This document shows, piece after piece, positions 7,282 through 16,201 of a DNA stretch of 64,000 nucleotides. Position numbers and translations under genes: made by a program. Below the pieces are notes generated by a model that saw only the letters and a program-made list of their open reading frames with translations, ran no database searches and was not told the DNA's origin. The DNA comes from Lachnospiraceae bacterium. Its GTDB lineage: Bacteria > Bacillota > Clostridia > Lachnospirales > Lachnospiraceae. Each line of letters begins with the position of its first letter. Position 1 is the first letter of the stretch. The stretch spans positions 7,897 to 71,896 of the forward strand of contig JAHZFJ010000023.1 of the NCBI GenBank assembly GCA_019421365.1, in the 5' to 3' direction.

Positions 7282-8672
7282 TGCTTAAATATACGCCAAA
7301 AGAAATTGTAGATAGAGAAGCTCTTGTTATTAATCCATGTAAAACTTGTCAGCCAGTTGGTGCTTTATATGCAGCACTAGGTGTACATGGATGTCTTCCT
7401 CACAGTCATGGTTCACAAGGGTGTGTTGCATTTCATAGAATGTACCTTACTAGACATTTTAAGGATCCCATTCAAGCATCTTCAAGTTCATTCACAGAAG
7501 GTGCCTCTGTATTTGGCGGAGGATCGAATCTAAAGACAGCTGTTAAAAATATATTTGATTTATATAATCCAGATATTGTTGCAGTACATACAACTTGCCT
7601 TTCTGAGACAATTGGCGATGATTTGAATTCTCTCTTAATTGATATTACCCCAACGCTTCCAGAAGGAAAATATATCGTTCATGCGAATACTCCTAGTTAT
7701 TTTGGTTCACATATTCACGGATTTTTCAATATGGTTAATGGTTTTATGAAATATCTTAGCGTATCAACAGGTACCTCCAATGGAAAGCTAGCATTATTTC
7801 CAGGCTGGCTAAATCCAGGTGATTATCGTGAGCTTAAGAGACTTATGACACAGATGAACGTACCATTTATTATGTTACCTGATACAGATGGGACAGTCGA
7901 TACGCCTACGACTGGAGAGTATGCAATGTACGAAAAAGGTGGTACTACAATAGAAGAGATTAAGTCTTTAGGTGATTGCAAAAGTTCTCTTGGGATTGGT
8001 ATGACGGTATCAGCACCTAGTGTTAGTTTCCTTAATAAGAAATGTAAGGTAAAAGGAGATACTATTCCATATCCAATCGGCATCGATGCTACGGATGCAT
8101 TAATCTTAAAACTACAAGAGTTTTCGACTGAGGAGGTACCTGCAAGTATTGAGAATCAAAGAGGTCATTTGGTAGATATGATGGTAGATACCCATCAATA
8201 TACCTATGAAAAGAAAGTTGCGATCTATGGAGATCCAGATTTCGTTATTGGTATGATGTCATTATGTTTAGAACTTGGCATGATTCCAAAGTATTGTATC
8301 ACAGGTACACCAAGTGCAACTTTCGAAGAAGAAGGTAAAAGTTTATTAGAAAAGTATGGTGTTAAAGAAGAATGCAGAGTTCAAGCTGCTAATCAATTAA
8401 ATACTACTACAGATCTTTTCTTACTTCATCAATGGATTAGGAATGATTCAGTAGATTTATTAATCGGTGGTACCCATGGTAAACACATTGCAAGAGCAGA
8501 AGACATTCCACTTGTAAGAGCAGGATTTGATGTGATTGACCGTTATTGTCATTCTTATTTCCCGATAGTTGGATACGAAGGAGCAATGCGAATGGTTGAG
8601 AAGATCACCAATGCACTTATGGATTATCAAGACAGCCATTGTGAAGAAAAAGATGTTGAGATGGTAATGTAG
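7281..8672 (+). CDS. nifK: Nitrogenase molybdenum-iron protein beta chain
   Basis: The 463-residue beta subunit of the MoFe protein. P-cluster cysteines are C23 (INPCKTCQPVGA), C48 (GSQGCVAF) and C106 (HTTCLSETIGDD). As in Clostridium pasteurianum it lacks the long N-terminal extension of proteobacterial NifK. The middle contains LFPGWLNPGDYRELKRL and the end SYFPIVGYEGAMRMVEKI. It is translationally coupled to nifD through TAATG. A hairpin follows about 70 bases after the stop. Confidence 0.97.
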   Translation: MLKYTPKEIVDREALVINPCKTCQPVGALYAALGVHGCLPHSHGSQGCVAFHRMYLTRHFKDPIQASSSSFTEGASVFGGGSNLKTAVKNIFDLYNPDIVAVHTTCLSETIGDDLNSLLIDITPTLPEGKYIVHANTPSYFGSHIHGFFNMVNGFMKYLSVSTGTSNGKLALFPGWLNPGDYRELKRLMTQMNVPFIMLPDTDGTVDTPTTGEYAMYEKGGTTIEEIKSLGDCKSSLGIGMTVSAPSVSFLNKKCKVKGDTIPYPIGIDATDALILKLQEFSTEEVPASIENQRGHLVDMMVDTHQYTYEKKVAIYGDPDFVIGMMSLCLELGMIPKYCITGTPSATFEEEGKSLLEKYGVKEECRVQAANQLNTTTDLFLLHQWIRNDSVDLLIGGTHGKHIARAEDIPLVRAGFDVIDRYCHSYFPIVGYEGAMRMVEKITNALMDYQDSHCEEKDVEMVM

Positions 8673-8738
8673 GGTAATTTTAGAATATATAACGCAATCT
8701 GAAAAGTTAAAATCAAATTAATCATATTTTATAAAAGA

Positions 8739-8772
8739 TGCAGGAGTATACAAACTATACTCTTGCTGTCTT
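8739..8772 (+). terminator. Weak terminator or processing hairpin after nifK
   Basis: GCAGGAGTATA and TATACTCTTGC pair around CAAAC (8740-8766). The run after it (TGTCTTGTT) is only partly T-rich. It would let some transcription continue into nifE and lower its level relative to nifHDK (inference). Confidence 0.45.
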
Positions 8773-8841
8773 GTTATAGTAAAACCAATTCTAGGCCAAT
8801 TTTTATTATAAGTAAAATGATGTAAGTAAAGGAGTATATGA

Positions 8842-9051
8842 ATGCAAATTGAAGAAAAGTATTTAACTGAATTTAAAGGCCAAAAATTTCTTCTATTAGA
8901 AGACATGGAGGAGTTCGTTAAGAAAACGCTAGGTGCTTATGACGCATATGGTGAAAAAAATACTCTATATATAATAATGAAAAGAGGCGATAAAGAGGAA
9001 ATTGAACTTAACTATTCTTTCTCTGATAAGAACTATCATTTAGAAGTGTAG
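8842..9051 (+). CDS. Small uncharacterised protein inside nif cluster (69 aa)
   Basis: A 69-residue acidic/basic cytosolic protein starting MQIEEKYLTEFKGQKFLLLE and ending SFSDKNYHLEV. AAAGGAG at 8828-8834 fits ATG 8842. No motif, cysteine or membrane segment is present. It lies between nifK and nifE, where a role in nitrogenase assembly or regulation is possible but not shown. I do not recognise the family. Confidence 0.6.
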   Translation: MQIEEKYLTEFKGQKFLLLEDMEEFVKKTLGAYDAYGEKNTLYIIMKRGDKEEIELNYSFSDKNYHLEV

Positions 9052-9204
9052 GCATAATCCTAAAGTAGTAGGTTACGAGGTAAAAGATGATACATAATAG
9101 TAATATTAAAATATGGTATAAGTGTCATAGAAATTACCAATGGAGTATTCACAAAAAACTATTGACGAAACCACTGGAAAGGAATATTATTACAGAAATT
9201 CATA

Positions 9205-9270
9205 GCGGGGGTAAAGACGACACCGTCTTTCTACCCTCGCTTTCTGCATACTTTGGCGACAGAAAGGAGC
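9205..9270 (+). promoter_or_regulatory. Stem-loop leader of nifE, possible attenuator
   Basis: GCGGGGGTAAAGACG (9205-9219) pairs with CGTCTTTCTACCCTCGC (9224-9240) with a two-base bulge, and TTTCTG follows directly. That TTTCTG can also pair with CAGAAA (9260-9265), which abuts the nifE ribosome binding site AAAGGAG. The arrangement could attenuate transcription or limit nifE translation. Confidence 0.45.
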
Positions 9271-9278
9271 ATGTGTAT

Positions 9279-10670
9279 ATGGAAAATATTCAGGAAGTTA
9301 ACGTCTTAGATGAAAGAAAGCAGTTTATCTTGTTTAAAAACGATGGAGGTTGTAGTGGGAATGGTATCAAATGTGATGCTGATTCGGTATCAGGTGCTGT
9401 CAGCCAACGTGCATGTGTATACTGTGGAGCGAGAGTTGTATTAAATCCAATAACAGATGCATACCACATTGTTCATGGTCCGATTGGGTGTTCAAGTTAC
9501 ACTTGGGATATCAGGGGGAGTCTTTCTAGTGATAGTGACATATACAGGAATAGCTTTTGTACGGATCTTCGCGAGACAGATGTAATATTCGGAGGAGAGA
9601 AAAAGCTAAGCGCCGCTATAGAGGAACTTGCCACGAAACAAAACGCAAAATTAATATTCGTATACGCAACTTGTATCGTTGGTGTCATTGGTGATGATGT
9701 TGAAGCTATATGCAAGAATATGTCGAAGAAATATGGAATTAGGGTGATTCCAGTTAAGTCCCCAGGATTCTCTGGTAATAAATCCACTGGCTATAAGATG
9801 GCTTGTAATGCCATTATGGAACTAATATTACCCTATCGTACAGATCAAAAGATAGAAGGTGTGAATATACTAGGAGATTTTAATCTTGCAGGTGAGATGT
9901 GGATTATTAAGAACTATCTAGATAAAATCAGTATCAAAGTGGTATCAACATTTACAGGAGATGCAAATTACAAGAATATGATAGGGGCTCCGAGAGCAAC
10001 TTTAAATATTGTACAATGTGCAGGCTCTTCCGTATTTCTAGCGAATAGAATGGAAGAGGAGTTTGGAATACCATTCATTAAAGTCAGTTTCTTTGGAGTA
10101 GAGGATACATCAAGTTCATTAGTACGGATTGCAGAGGCACTTAAGAATGAAGATGCTAAGAAGAAGGCTATTGCATTCTGTAATGAAGAATCTAGGAAGT
10201 TAGAAGGTTTTCTTGATATGTATCGTAAGAATCTACAAGGTAAAAAAGTAGCGATTTATGTTGGTGGAGGATTTAAGGCTATTTCACTGATTAGACAATT
10301 TGCTTTCATGGGAATGAATACTGTTGTTGTTGGTACACAGACAGGAAAAAAAGATGACTATGAGATTATCGAACAGTTAGTTTCAAAAGATACCGTTATT
10401 CTTGATGATGCGAATCCAGCAGAACTTGAGACATTTATGAAGGAAAAGGGAGCAGATATCTTAGTTGGTGGTGTAAAGGAACGACCACTTGCGTATAAAC
10501 TTGGAATTGCATTCTGTGATCATAATCATGAAAGAAAACATGCACTTGCTGGATTTGAAGGTGTGTATAACTTCACCAGAGAGATTAATCAAAGTATCAA
10601 CAATCCCGTATGGCAATATATAAGAGAGGAGAGGGAACAATATGAAAACCAAAGTACAACCGTTAGTTAA
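9279..10670 (+). CDS. nifE: FeMo-cofactor assembly scaffold NifE
   Basis: A 463-residue NifD paralogue. With NifN it forms the scaffold on which NifB-cofactor matures to FeMo-co. Conserved cysteine regions are RACVYCGARVVL, HGPIGCSSYTWD and YATCIVGVIGDD. The C-terminal FCDHNHERKHALAGFEG is typical of NifE. An ORF reaching back to 9087 exists, but ATG 9279 is preferred: AAAGGAG lies at 9263-9269 and the extra 64 codons would cover the leader stem-loop. It overlaps the nifN-B start by 29 bases, implying coupled translation. Confidence 0.95.
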   Translation: MENIQEVNVLDERKQFILFKNDGGCSGNGIKCDADSVSGAVSQRACVYCGARVVLNPITDAYHIVHGPIGCSSYTWDIRGSLSSDSDIYRNSFCTDLRETDVIFGGEKKLSAAIEELATKQNAKLIFVYATCIVGVIGDDVEAICKNMSKKYGIRVIPVKSPGFSGNKSTGYKMACNAIMELILPYRTDQKIEGVNILGDFNLAGEMWIIKNYLDKISIKVVSTFTGDANYKNMIGAPRATLNIVQCAGSSVFLANRMEEEFGIPFIKVSFFGVEDTSSSLVRIAEALKNEDAKKKAIAFCNEESRKLEGFLDMYRKNLQGKKVAIYVGGGFKAISLIRQFAFMGMNTVVVGTQTGKKDDYEIIEQLVSKDTVILDDANPAELETFMKEKGADILVGGVKERPLAYKLGIAFCDHNHERKHALAGFEGVYNFTREINQSINNPVWQYIREEREQYENQSTTVS

Positions 10671-13290
10671 TCTTAATGTTAACCCATGTAAGATGTGTAT
10701 GCCAATGGGTGCAATGACAGCATTCTATGGAATTAAGAATTGTGTTTCTATCCTACATGGCTCACAAGGATGTAGTACTTACATAAGACGTCATATGGCA
10801 ACGCATTATAATGAGCCAATTGACATTGCCTCTTCTTCACTTACCGAACATGGAACAGTATACGGAGGAGAAGAGAATCTGAAAAAGGGTCTGACGAATC
10901 TGATTGATCTCTATCATCCGCAGGTGGTTGGAGTTGCTACTACTTGTTTGGCAGAAACGATCGGTGAAGATATTAATAGAATTATTCAGATCTACTATGA
11001 AGAAAATCCAGATAAGAGAGAGGTAACAATTATTCCTGTGCATTCAGCTGGTTACGGTGGAACACAATTTGAAGGGTATTTTGCTGCATTAACGGCTATC
11101 GTATCGGAAGTAGAGATGGATACAAAGCCGAATAATAAAATCAATATAATTTCCTCCTATATGAGCCCAGCTGATATGCGGACATTGAAGGAACTTTGTA
11201 AATTATTCGAATTAGATATTATCTTATTACCTGACTTATCAGAGAATCTTGATGGTGTATTCAAAGAGAAATACAACAGATTGCCTGAAGACGGAACTGA
11301 TATCGTGGATATCAAACAGATGGCTGGTGCAAGAGCTACTATAGAGATTAGCAACATGGAATTTGAGAATTCCCCAGCTAAAGTTTTAAAAGAAAAGTAT
11401 GGTGTTCCTTATACTAGAGTAAATGTTCCAGTAGGGTTACGAGATAATGATGCATTTCTTAAGGTTTTAAGTAAACTCAGTGGTAAGGAGATTCCTCAGC
11501 TACTAAAACAACAAAGAGGAAGATATCTTGATGCCATGATTGATAGTCACAAATACAATTCTGAGGGAAGAGCAGTGGTGTTTGGAGAACCTGATTTTAT
11601 CATATCAATGATACGAATCTGTGAAGAAAATGGAATTATGCCAATGATTACAGCCACGGGTTCTGTGTTTCCTCGTCTTGTGGATTATGTGAAGAACTCC
11701 ATAGAAGATATTGCAAAACGTTATTTCGTGGAGGACTATACGATTGCAGATGATGTAGATTTCAAAGATATTGAAACAGCCGCAGAGCGATATGGCTGTA
11801 ACTTGATGATTGGTAATTCAGATGGTAGGAGAATTGAAGAACATCTACAAATAGCCCTAGTAAGAAGAAGCTTTCCTGTCCATGACCGAGTTGGAGGTCA
11901 AAGGCTTAAGACAATAGGATATGAAGGCTCTCTTACTTTATTAGATGAGTTATCCAATGCAATTTTGTCAAGAAAAGAAAGCACATTTAGAGAGGTGATT
12001 TATAAAGCCTATTTTCATAAAGAAGAAACACCAGAAACACCAGAATTACCTTTGACAGAAGAAGAGATAAAACGTCAAGCAATCTTAGCAAAGACGGCTA
12101 CTCATCCTTGTTATAACTGCGCTGGTCACAAATATGCGAGAATGCATTTACCAGTAGCTCCAAGATGTAATGTGCAATGTAATTACTGTGTACGTAAATT
12201 TGATTGTCCCAATGAAAGTAGACCAGGCGTCACAACCAAGGTGCTTACCCCAGAAGAGGCATTCGAAAAGTACAAAGTAGTAAAGGAAAAGGTACCAAAT
12301 CTAACAGTAGTTGGTATTGCAGGACCAGGAGATGCACTTGCGAATTTTGATGAAACTAAGCGGACAATGGAATTAATTAAGGAATACGATCCTGATGTGA
12401 CGTTCTGTCTATCTACCAATGGATTGTTATTACCTACATATGCGAGCGAATTAATAAATTTAGGAGTATCTCATATTACAGTTACTATCAATGCAGTAGA
12501 TCCAAAGATTGCAGGTAAAATCTATAAGTACATAAACTTCATGGATACCAAATATGAGGGTGAAAGTGCAGGTGCGATCTTACTATCGAATCAGTTAAGT
12601 GGTTTGCGAATACTTGTCGCTCATGGTGTTGTCTGTAAAGTGAATATTGTTTCTTTAAAGGGAATAAACGATATGCATATCCCTAAGATTGTAGAGACAA
12701 TGAAGGAAATTGGCTGCTATATTACCAACATCATGCCTATGATTCCAGTCGAAGGAAGTGTATTCGAGAATATGACTTCATTAACGAATAAAGAGATAGA
12801 GAAACTTCGTAAGGATTGTGGATTGATTATGCAACAGATGACACACTGTAAGCAGTGTAGAGCAGATGCGATTGGAACCCTAGACAATGATTTGAGTCTG
12901 GAATTCAGGGGGTATCAACCAGTGGTAAAAGAAACAACAGATGCAGTATATCGTTTTGCAGTGGCAAGTAAAAATGGAATGTATATCGACCAACATTTTG
13001 GGCATGTCAAGGAATGGTATATCTATGAATATAAGAATGACTCTGTTTCTTATATTGAAAAACGTAAGATCGGTCAGTATTGTGAAGGTAGTGATGTCTG
13101 TGAAGATAAGGAGGATAAGATCACTGGCATTATTGAGACAATAGCAGACTGTAGTGGTGTTATTGCTATGCGTATTGGGGAATCACCAAGAAGGCAATTA
13201 GAGAAGAAGAATATAGAAGTTGTTGTTACGTATGACCGAATTGAAGATGCCGTATTGAAGGTGGCACACAGTTTAACAAAAAATAAGTAA
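10642..13290 (+). CDS. nifN-B: NifN-NifB fusion with C-terminal NifX-like domain
   Basis: An 882-residue fusion of two FeMo-co assembly steps. Residues 1 to about 440 are NifN, with NPCKMCMPMG, HGSQGCSTY and TTCLAETIGED. Residues about 485-745 are the radical SAM enzyme NifB, which inserts the central carbide and makes NifB-co. Its SAM-cluster motif is CNVQCNYC (C509, C513, C516), followed by NESRPGV, GIAGPGDAL and a late THCKQCRADAIG cysteine pair. Residues about 770-880 form a NifX/NafY-like cofactor-binding domain containing DQHFGHV. NifN-B fusions are known from Clostridium pasteurianum. GAGAGG supports ATG 10642. Confidence 0.95.
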   Translation: MKTKVQPLVNLNVNPCKMCMPMGAMTAFYGIKNCVSILHGSQGCSTYIRRHMATHYNEPIDIASSSLTEHGTVYGGEENLKKGLTNLIDLYHPQVVGVATTCLAETIGEDINRIIQIYYEENPDKREVTIIPVHSAGYGGTQFEGYFAALTAIVSEVEMDTKPNNKINIISSYMSPADMRTLKELCKLFELDIILLPDLSENLDGVFKEKYNRLPEDGTDIVDIKQMAGARATIEISNMEFENSPAKVLKEKYGVPYTRVNVPVGLRDNDAFLKVLSKLSGKEIPQLLKQQRGRYLDAMIDSHKYNSEGRAVVFGEPDFIISMIRICEENGIMPMITATGSVFPRLVDYVKNSIEDIAKRYFVEDYTIADDVDFKDIETAAERYGCNLMIGNSDGRRIEEHLQIALVRRSFPVHDRVGGQRLKTIGYEGSLTLLDELSNAILSRKESTFREVIYKAYFHKEETPETPELPLTEEEIKRQAILAKTATHPCYNCAGHKYARMHLPVAPRCNVQCNYCVRKFDCPNESRPGVTTKVLTPEEAFEKYKVVKEKVPNLTVVGIAGPGDALANFDETKRTMELIKEYDPDVTFCLSTNGLLLPTYASELINLGVSHITVTINAVDPKIAGKIYKYINFMDTKYEGESAGAILLSNQLSGLRILVAHGVVCKVNIVSLKGINDMHIPKIVETMKEIGCYITNIMPMIPVEGSVFENMTSLTNKEIEKLRKDCGLIMQQMTHCKQCRADAIGTLDNDLSLEFRGYQPVVKETTDAVYRFAVASKNGMYIDQHFGHVKEWYIYEYKNDSVSYIEKRKIGQYCEGSDVCEDKEDKITGIIETIADCSGVIAMRIGESPRRQLEKKNIEVVVTYDRIEDAVLKVAHSLTKNK

Positions 13291-13354
13291 GTTATATAAA
13301 GTTGAGTTAGACATAGTAATCAGAGAGGTTAATAAAGAAGAGGAGATGAAAGCT

Positions 13355-13663
13355 ATGATACAACCAAAATATCATGTATTTATATGCACAAGCTGTACAA
13401 TAGCAGGACAACAAAGAGGATATTGCTTTAATAATCAAGCGGTTGATATCTTACAGAAGTTTATGGAGGAAATCAGCGATCGGGATTTATCTAGTGAGAT
13501 AGTTCTTAACAATACAGGTTGTTTCGGTATCTGTGATAAGGGACCAATTGCTGTTGTATATCCAGAAGGTGTATGGTATGGACATCTTACTGTAGATGAT
13601 GTAGAGCGAATCTTTGATGAACATTTTGAAGGTGGGACGCCAGTTGCAGATTTGATGTTATGA
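13355..13663 (+). CDS. Thioredoxin-like [2Fe-2S] ferredoxin
   Basis: A 102-residue ferredoxin of the Clostridium pasteurianum 2FeFd type with a thioredoxin-like fold. The ligand pattern is present: C11 (VFICTSC), C24 (GYCFN), C56 and C60 (TGCFGICDKGP). C14 is an extra cysteine, as in the clostridial protein. The C. pasteurianum homologue interacts with nitrogenase MoFe protein (established); electron delivery here is inferred. The start is ATG 13355, ten bases after AGGAG (13341-13345); the in-frame ATG at 13346 is too close to that site. Confidence 0.92.
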   Translation: MIQPKYHVFICTSCTIAGQQRGYCFNNQAVDILQKFMEEISDRDLSSEIVLNNTGCFGICDKGPIAVVYPEGVWYGHLTVDDVERIFDEHFEGGTPVADLML

Positions 13664-13694
13664 TAATTAGTTAAGAAGATGGGAAGGTGGTATC

Positions 13695-14648
13695 ATGCAG
13701 ATTATTGACGCTACATTAAGTATGCTCAACTTAACTCCTCCGACTATGGAGCAAGCAGGTGAATTTATCCGATTGTTTATGGAATGTGGAATTCTCGACT
13801 TCATGGTATCAGAAAAACTTTATCCTGTAATTGAACCAGTTTTAATACCAGGAGCTTCCTATTATATGGAGATTGATTCTGTAACAGATCGAAGAAAGTT
13901 TCCTTTGATAAAACATTTTCTACAGCCCAAGACTATTGAAGGAGATACAATAACATTGATTCAGATGAATGACACTAGGGAAATCCTACAACTAAGGAAA
14001 TATGTTTCCTCTAAGGCAATTGCGCTAAAAGGTATGGATGACTTCATGTGTTTTGATTTTGATATAGCATTAAAAGAAATATTTGCTATTATTGATAAAA
14101 AGAAAATATTCTTGATACCTGAGAATAGCAATGAATGTGCAACTGCAGAAGCAGTTATGTTTATGATAGCAGGAGGTAAGAAAGTAGTTACCACATTCGC
14201 TGGAATCGGGAATAAAGCAGCAACAGAACAAGTGATATTAGCACTTAGATTAAATCAGCATTATAAAGTGAATCAAGATTTAAGTAGATTACCCGAGTTA
14301 AAATGTTTATTTGAAGAGATTACAGGAGATAAGATTCCTGGTAAGATGCCTGTAATAGGAGAGAGTATATTTTGGGTTGAGTCAGGTATTCATGTAGATG
14401 GAATCTTGAAAAAATCCTCCAATTACGAAACATTTCCACCTGAGCTTGTAGGGCAAGTAAGGAAGATATTAATTGGAAAACATTCGGGTCTTTGTTCTAT
14501 TAAAATGAAGTTAGAAGAACTTGGATATGCGGAATTAGAGAAAGATAGATGTATGTTGATCTTACAGAGTGTAAAGCATGAAAGTTACAAGCTTGGTAGG
14601 AGTATAAGAGATGATGAATTAATATCAATTATTGAGGGATGCCTATGA
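13695..14648 (+). CDS. nifV-omega: Homocitrate synthase, omega subunit
   Basis: A 317-residue protein related to the C-terminal part of homocitrate synthase, as in the two-gene NifV of Clostridium pasteurianum. Recognisable stretches are TFAGIGNKAATEQVILAL, GESIFWVESGIHVDGILKK and LIGKHSGLCSIKMKL. It lacks the N-terminal DxTLRDGEQ active-site motif, which is supplied by the alpha subunit next door. Homocitrate is the organic ligand of FeMo-co. GGAAGGTGG lies before ATG 13695. The stop overlaps the nifV-alpha start (ATGA). Confidence 0.9.
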   Translation: MQIIDATLSMLNLTPPTMEQAGEFIRLFMECGILDFMVSEKLYPVIEPVLIPGASYYMEIDSVTDRRKFPLIKHFLQPKTIEGDTITLIQMNDTREILQLRKYVSSKAIALKGMDDFMCFDFDIALKEIFAIIDKKKIFLIPENSNECATAEAVMFMIAGGKKVVTTFAGIGNKAATEQVILALRLNQHYKVNQDLSRLPELKCLFEEITGDKIPGKMPVIGESIFWVESGIHVDGILKKSSNYETFPPELVGQVRKILIGKHSGLCSIKMKLEELGYAELEKDRCMLILQSVKHESYKLGRSIRDDELISIIEGCL

Positions 14649-15457
14649 AGATAAAGAAAAAAATCGTAGACACAACATTACGTGATGGTGAACAATGTCC
14701 AGGTGTAGTACTTCGTACAGAGGATAAGATTCGATTAGGGTTACTCCTTGATGAACTTGGCGTCTATGAAATTGAGGCTGGTTGTGTAGATATTCATATT
14801 GATGACATACGATACATCGATAAGTTAATGGGACAAAAGAAAAATGCAAAAGTATCTCTTTGGTGTAGAATGCGTCAAGAGGATGTAGAAGAAGCTTGTT
14901 TGCTTGAGCCTGACTTAATTCATATAGGAGTTCCTGTATCATATGTGCAGATATATTCCAAGCTGAATAAGAATAAAGTTTGGGTTCAAAGAGAGATAAA
15001 AAGATGTCTAGAGATAGCCAATAATTATAGTATCCCTGTAACTGTTGGACTTGAAGATGCAACGAGAGCAGATATCGGCTTTATCTTAACGATGGTTAGA
15101 CAATTATATTCTATGGGAGTTGAGACTGTTCGCGTTGCAGATACCGTAGGTACATTAACACCAGACAGAGGAGTACAAATTGTAAAGCAAATTCAAAGTG
15201 CGATTAGAGAAGTTAACATTGAAATTCATGAGCATAATGATCTTGGAATGGCAGTAGCGAATTCAATTGTTATGGCGAAAGCTGGTGGTGCGATGATTGA
15301 TTGCACACTTCTTGGAATTGGTGAACGAGTCGGAAACTGCAATATGTATGATTTTGTTCATGCAACTGAAACAATATTTGACCTAGGTGTTGATAAGAGA
15401 ATGATAAAAGAAGTTGAACAGGAACTTATCGACATATTGAAAAGAGGGGTATATTAA
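14645..15457 (+). CDS. nifV-alpha: Homocitrate synthase, alpha (catalytic) subunit
   Basis: A 270-residue TIM-barrel subunit that condenses acetyl-CoA with 2-oxoglutarate. The catalytic and metal-binding motifs are DTTLRDGEQCPGV at the N-terminus, VTVGLEDATRAD in the middle and EIHEHNDLGMAVANS (HxH metal ligands), followed by GIGERVGNCN. The protein stops where a full NifV would continue into the leucine-synthase-like extension carried by the omega subunit. ATG 14645 overlaps the omega stop (ATGA) and is well spaced from GAGGGA; ATG 14639 is an alternative adding two residues. Confidence 0.93.
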   Translation: MKIKKKIVDTTLRDGEQCPGVVLRTEDKIRLGLLLDELGVYEIEAGCVDIHIDDIRYIDKLMGQKKNAKVSLWCRMRQEDVEEACLLEPDLIHIGVPVSYVQIYSKLNKNKVWVQREIKRCLEIANNYSIPVTVGLEDATRADIGFILTMVRQLYSMGVETVRVADTVGTLTPDRGVQIVKQIQSAIREVNIEIHEHNDLGMAVANSIVMAKAGGAMIDCTLLGIGERVGNCNMYDFVHATETIFDLGVDKRMIKEVEQELIDILKRGVY

Positions 15458-15466
15458 ACCTCCAGG

Positions 15467-15559
15467 AAAGGAGATCGTGTGAAAGATAAATCTTTCACAG
15501 GGCGATTTGTGCTTTGCATAAACTCTACAGACTTTTGAAAAGGCATGGTGATTAATATG
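15467..15559 (+). promoter_or_regulatory. Leader of anfO-like gene, copy 2 of the duplicated nifD leader
   Basis: AAAGGAG (15467-15473) precedes the same 23-base hairpin segment (15477-15499) found at 5554-5576. The conserved GGCGATT follows, then a shorter and different middle, then GACTTTTGAAAAGGCATGG leading into GTGATTAATATG. A short ORF from GTG 15479 shares MKDKSFT with the nifD leader ORF but ends after 19 codons at 15538. Conservation across a frame change favours an RNA-level function or recent duplication. Confidence 0.55.
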
Positions 15560-16201
15560 AGATTTTTTGTTCTGACAGATTACGAAGAAAATATAACAGA
15601 TTTCTTTCACGTACATAAGCTTATCATTTATGAAAAGATACTACAATGGGAATCAATTGGTGCAATACAAATTATGAATACACAAAATATGACGAGGACA
15701 CAGGTTGTTAAACTAGCAGAGATGATTAGTAGGACAATTAAAGAACAGGATAGTGAGTTGTTAATTGGAACAGCAATTGTGGGTCTCCCATATCAGATTC
15801 TGAATAAGAATGGAATTATTATGTGTGAAGCGGAGGAAGTTTCCCAAAGGTTATTTGATGAAATCTATGATGATTTCTATAATAATATCGCCTTGGATGA
15901 TGAGGATGCACCAGATATACTGCCCTACCCTGTTTGTATTGCTGAAGATGGATTCTACTTCTTTGATTTTGATAAAGCAATGAAAGTGTATCCTAATTTA
16001 AGTTCCAAGAAGATGTTAATTCCCTTTCTAGAACAAGAATTATATACTTGTCTAACTATTAGATGCTCACATATCATGCCTTGGTTAGACTATTATATGG
16101 AACAACATGGTCTATTAATGAATTCAAAGCGAGAGGATGGAATATATACCGTGAATATTATGCATGGATTGTGTGAAAAAGTAGGTGATAGCAATGGATA
16201 A
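15557..16201 (+). CDS. AnfO-like nitrogenase accessory protein
   Basis: A 214-residue cytosolic protein that I place in the AnfO family, whose founding member is linked to the Fe-only (anf) nitrogenase of Azotobacter. Support comes from the segments RTQVVKLAEMISRTIKEQDS followed by GTAIVGLPYQILNKNGI, and the C-terminal SSKKMLIPFLEQEL then SHIMPWLDYYMEQHGL, which recall the AnfO layout. No anfHDGK or vnf genes lie in the window, so it probably serves the Mo-nitrogenase here. ATG 15557 is chosen over ATG 15545 by the same leader logic as nifD. It overlaps the next gene by eight bases. Confidence 0.7.
   Translation: MRFFVLTDYEENITDFFHVHKLIIYEKILQWESIGAIQIMNTQNMTRTQVVKLAEMISRTIKEQDSELLIGTAIVGLPYQILNKNGIIMCEAEEVSQRLFDEIYDDFYNNIALDDEDAPDILPYPVCIAEDGFYFFDFDKAMKVYPNLSSKKMLIPFLEQELYTCLTIRCSHIMPWLDYYMEQHGLLMNSKREDGIYTVNIMHGLCEKVGDSNG

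Noticed and set aside
9087..9278. 64-codon N-terminal extension of NifE
   Set aside because: It lies on a strong stem-loop, has no NifE-like sequence, and AAAGGAG is correctly placed for ATG 9279.
14643..15062. 139-codon antisense ORF inside nifV-alpha
   Set aside because: The forward frame encodes conserved catalytic motifs; the reverse frame lacks a ribosome site and protein-like composition.
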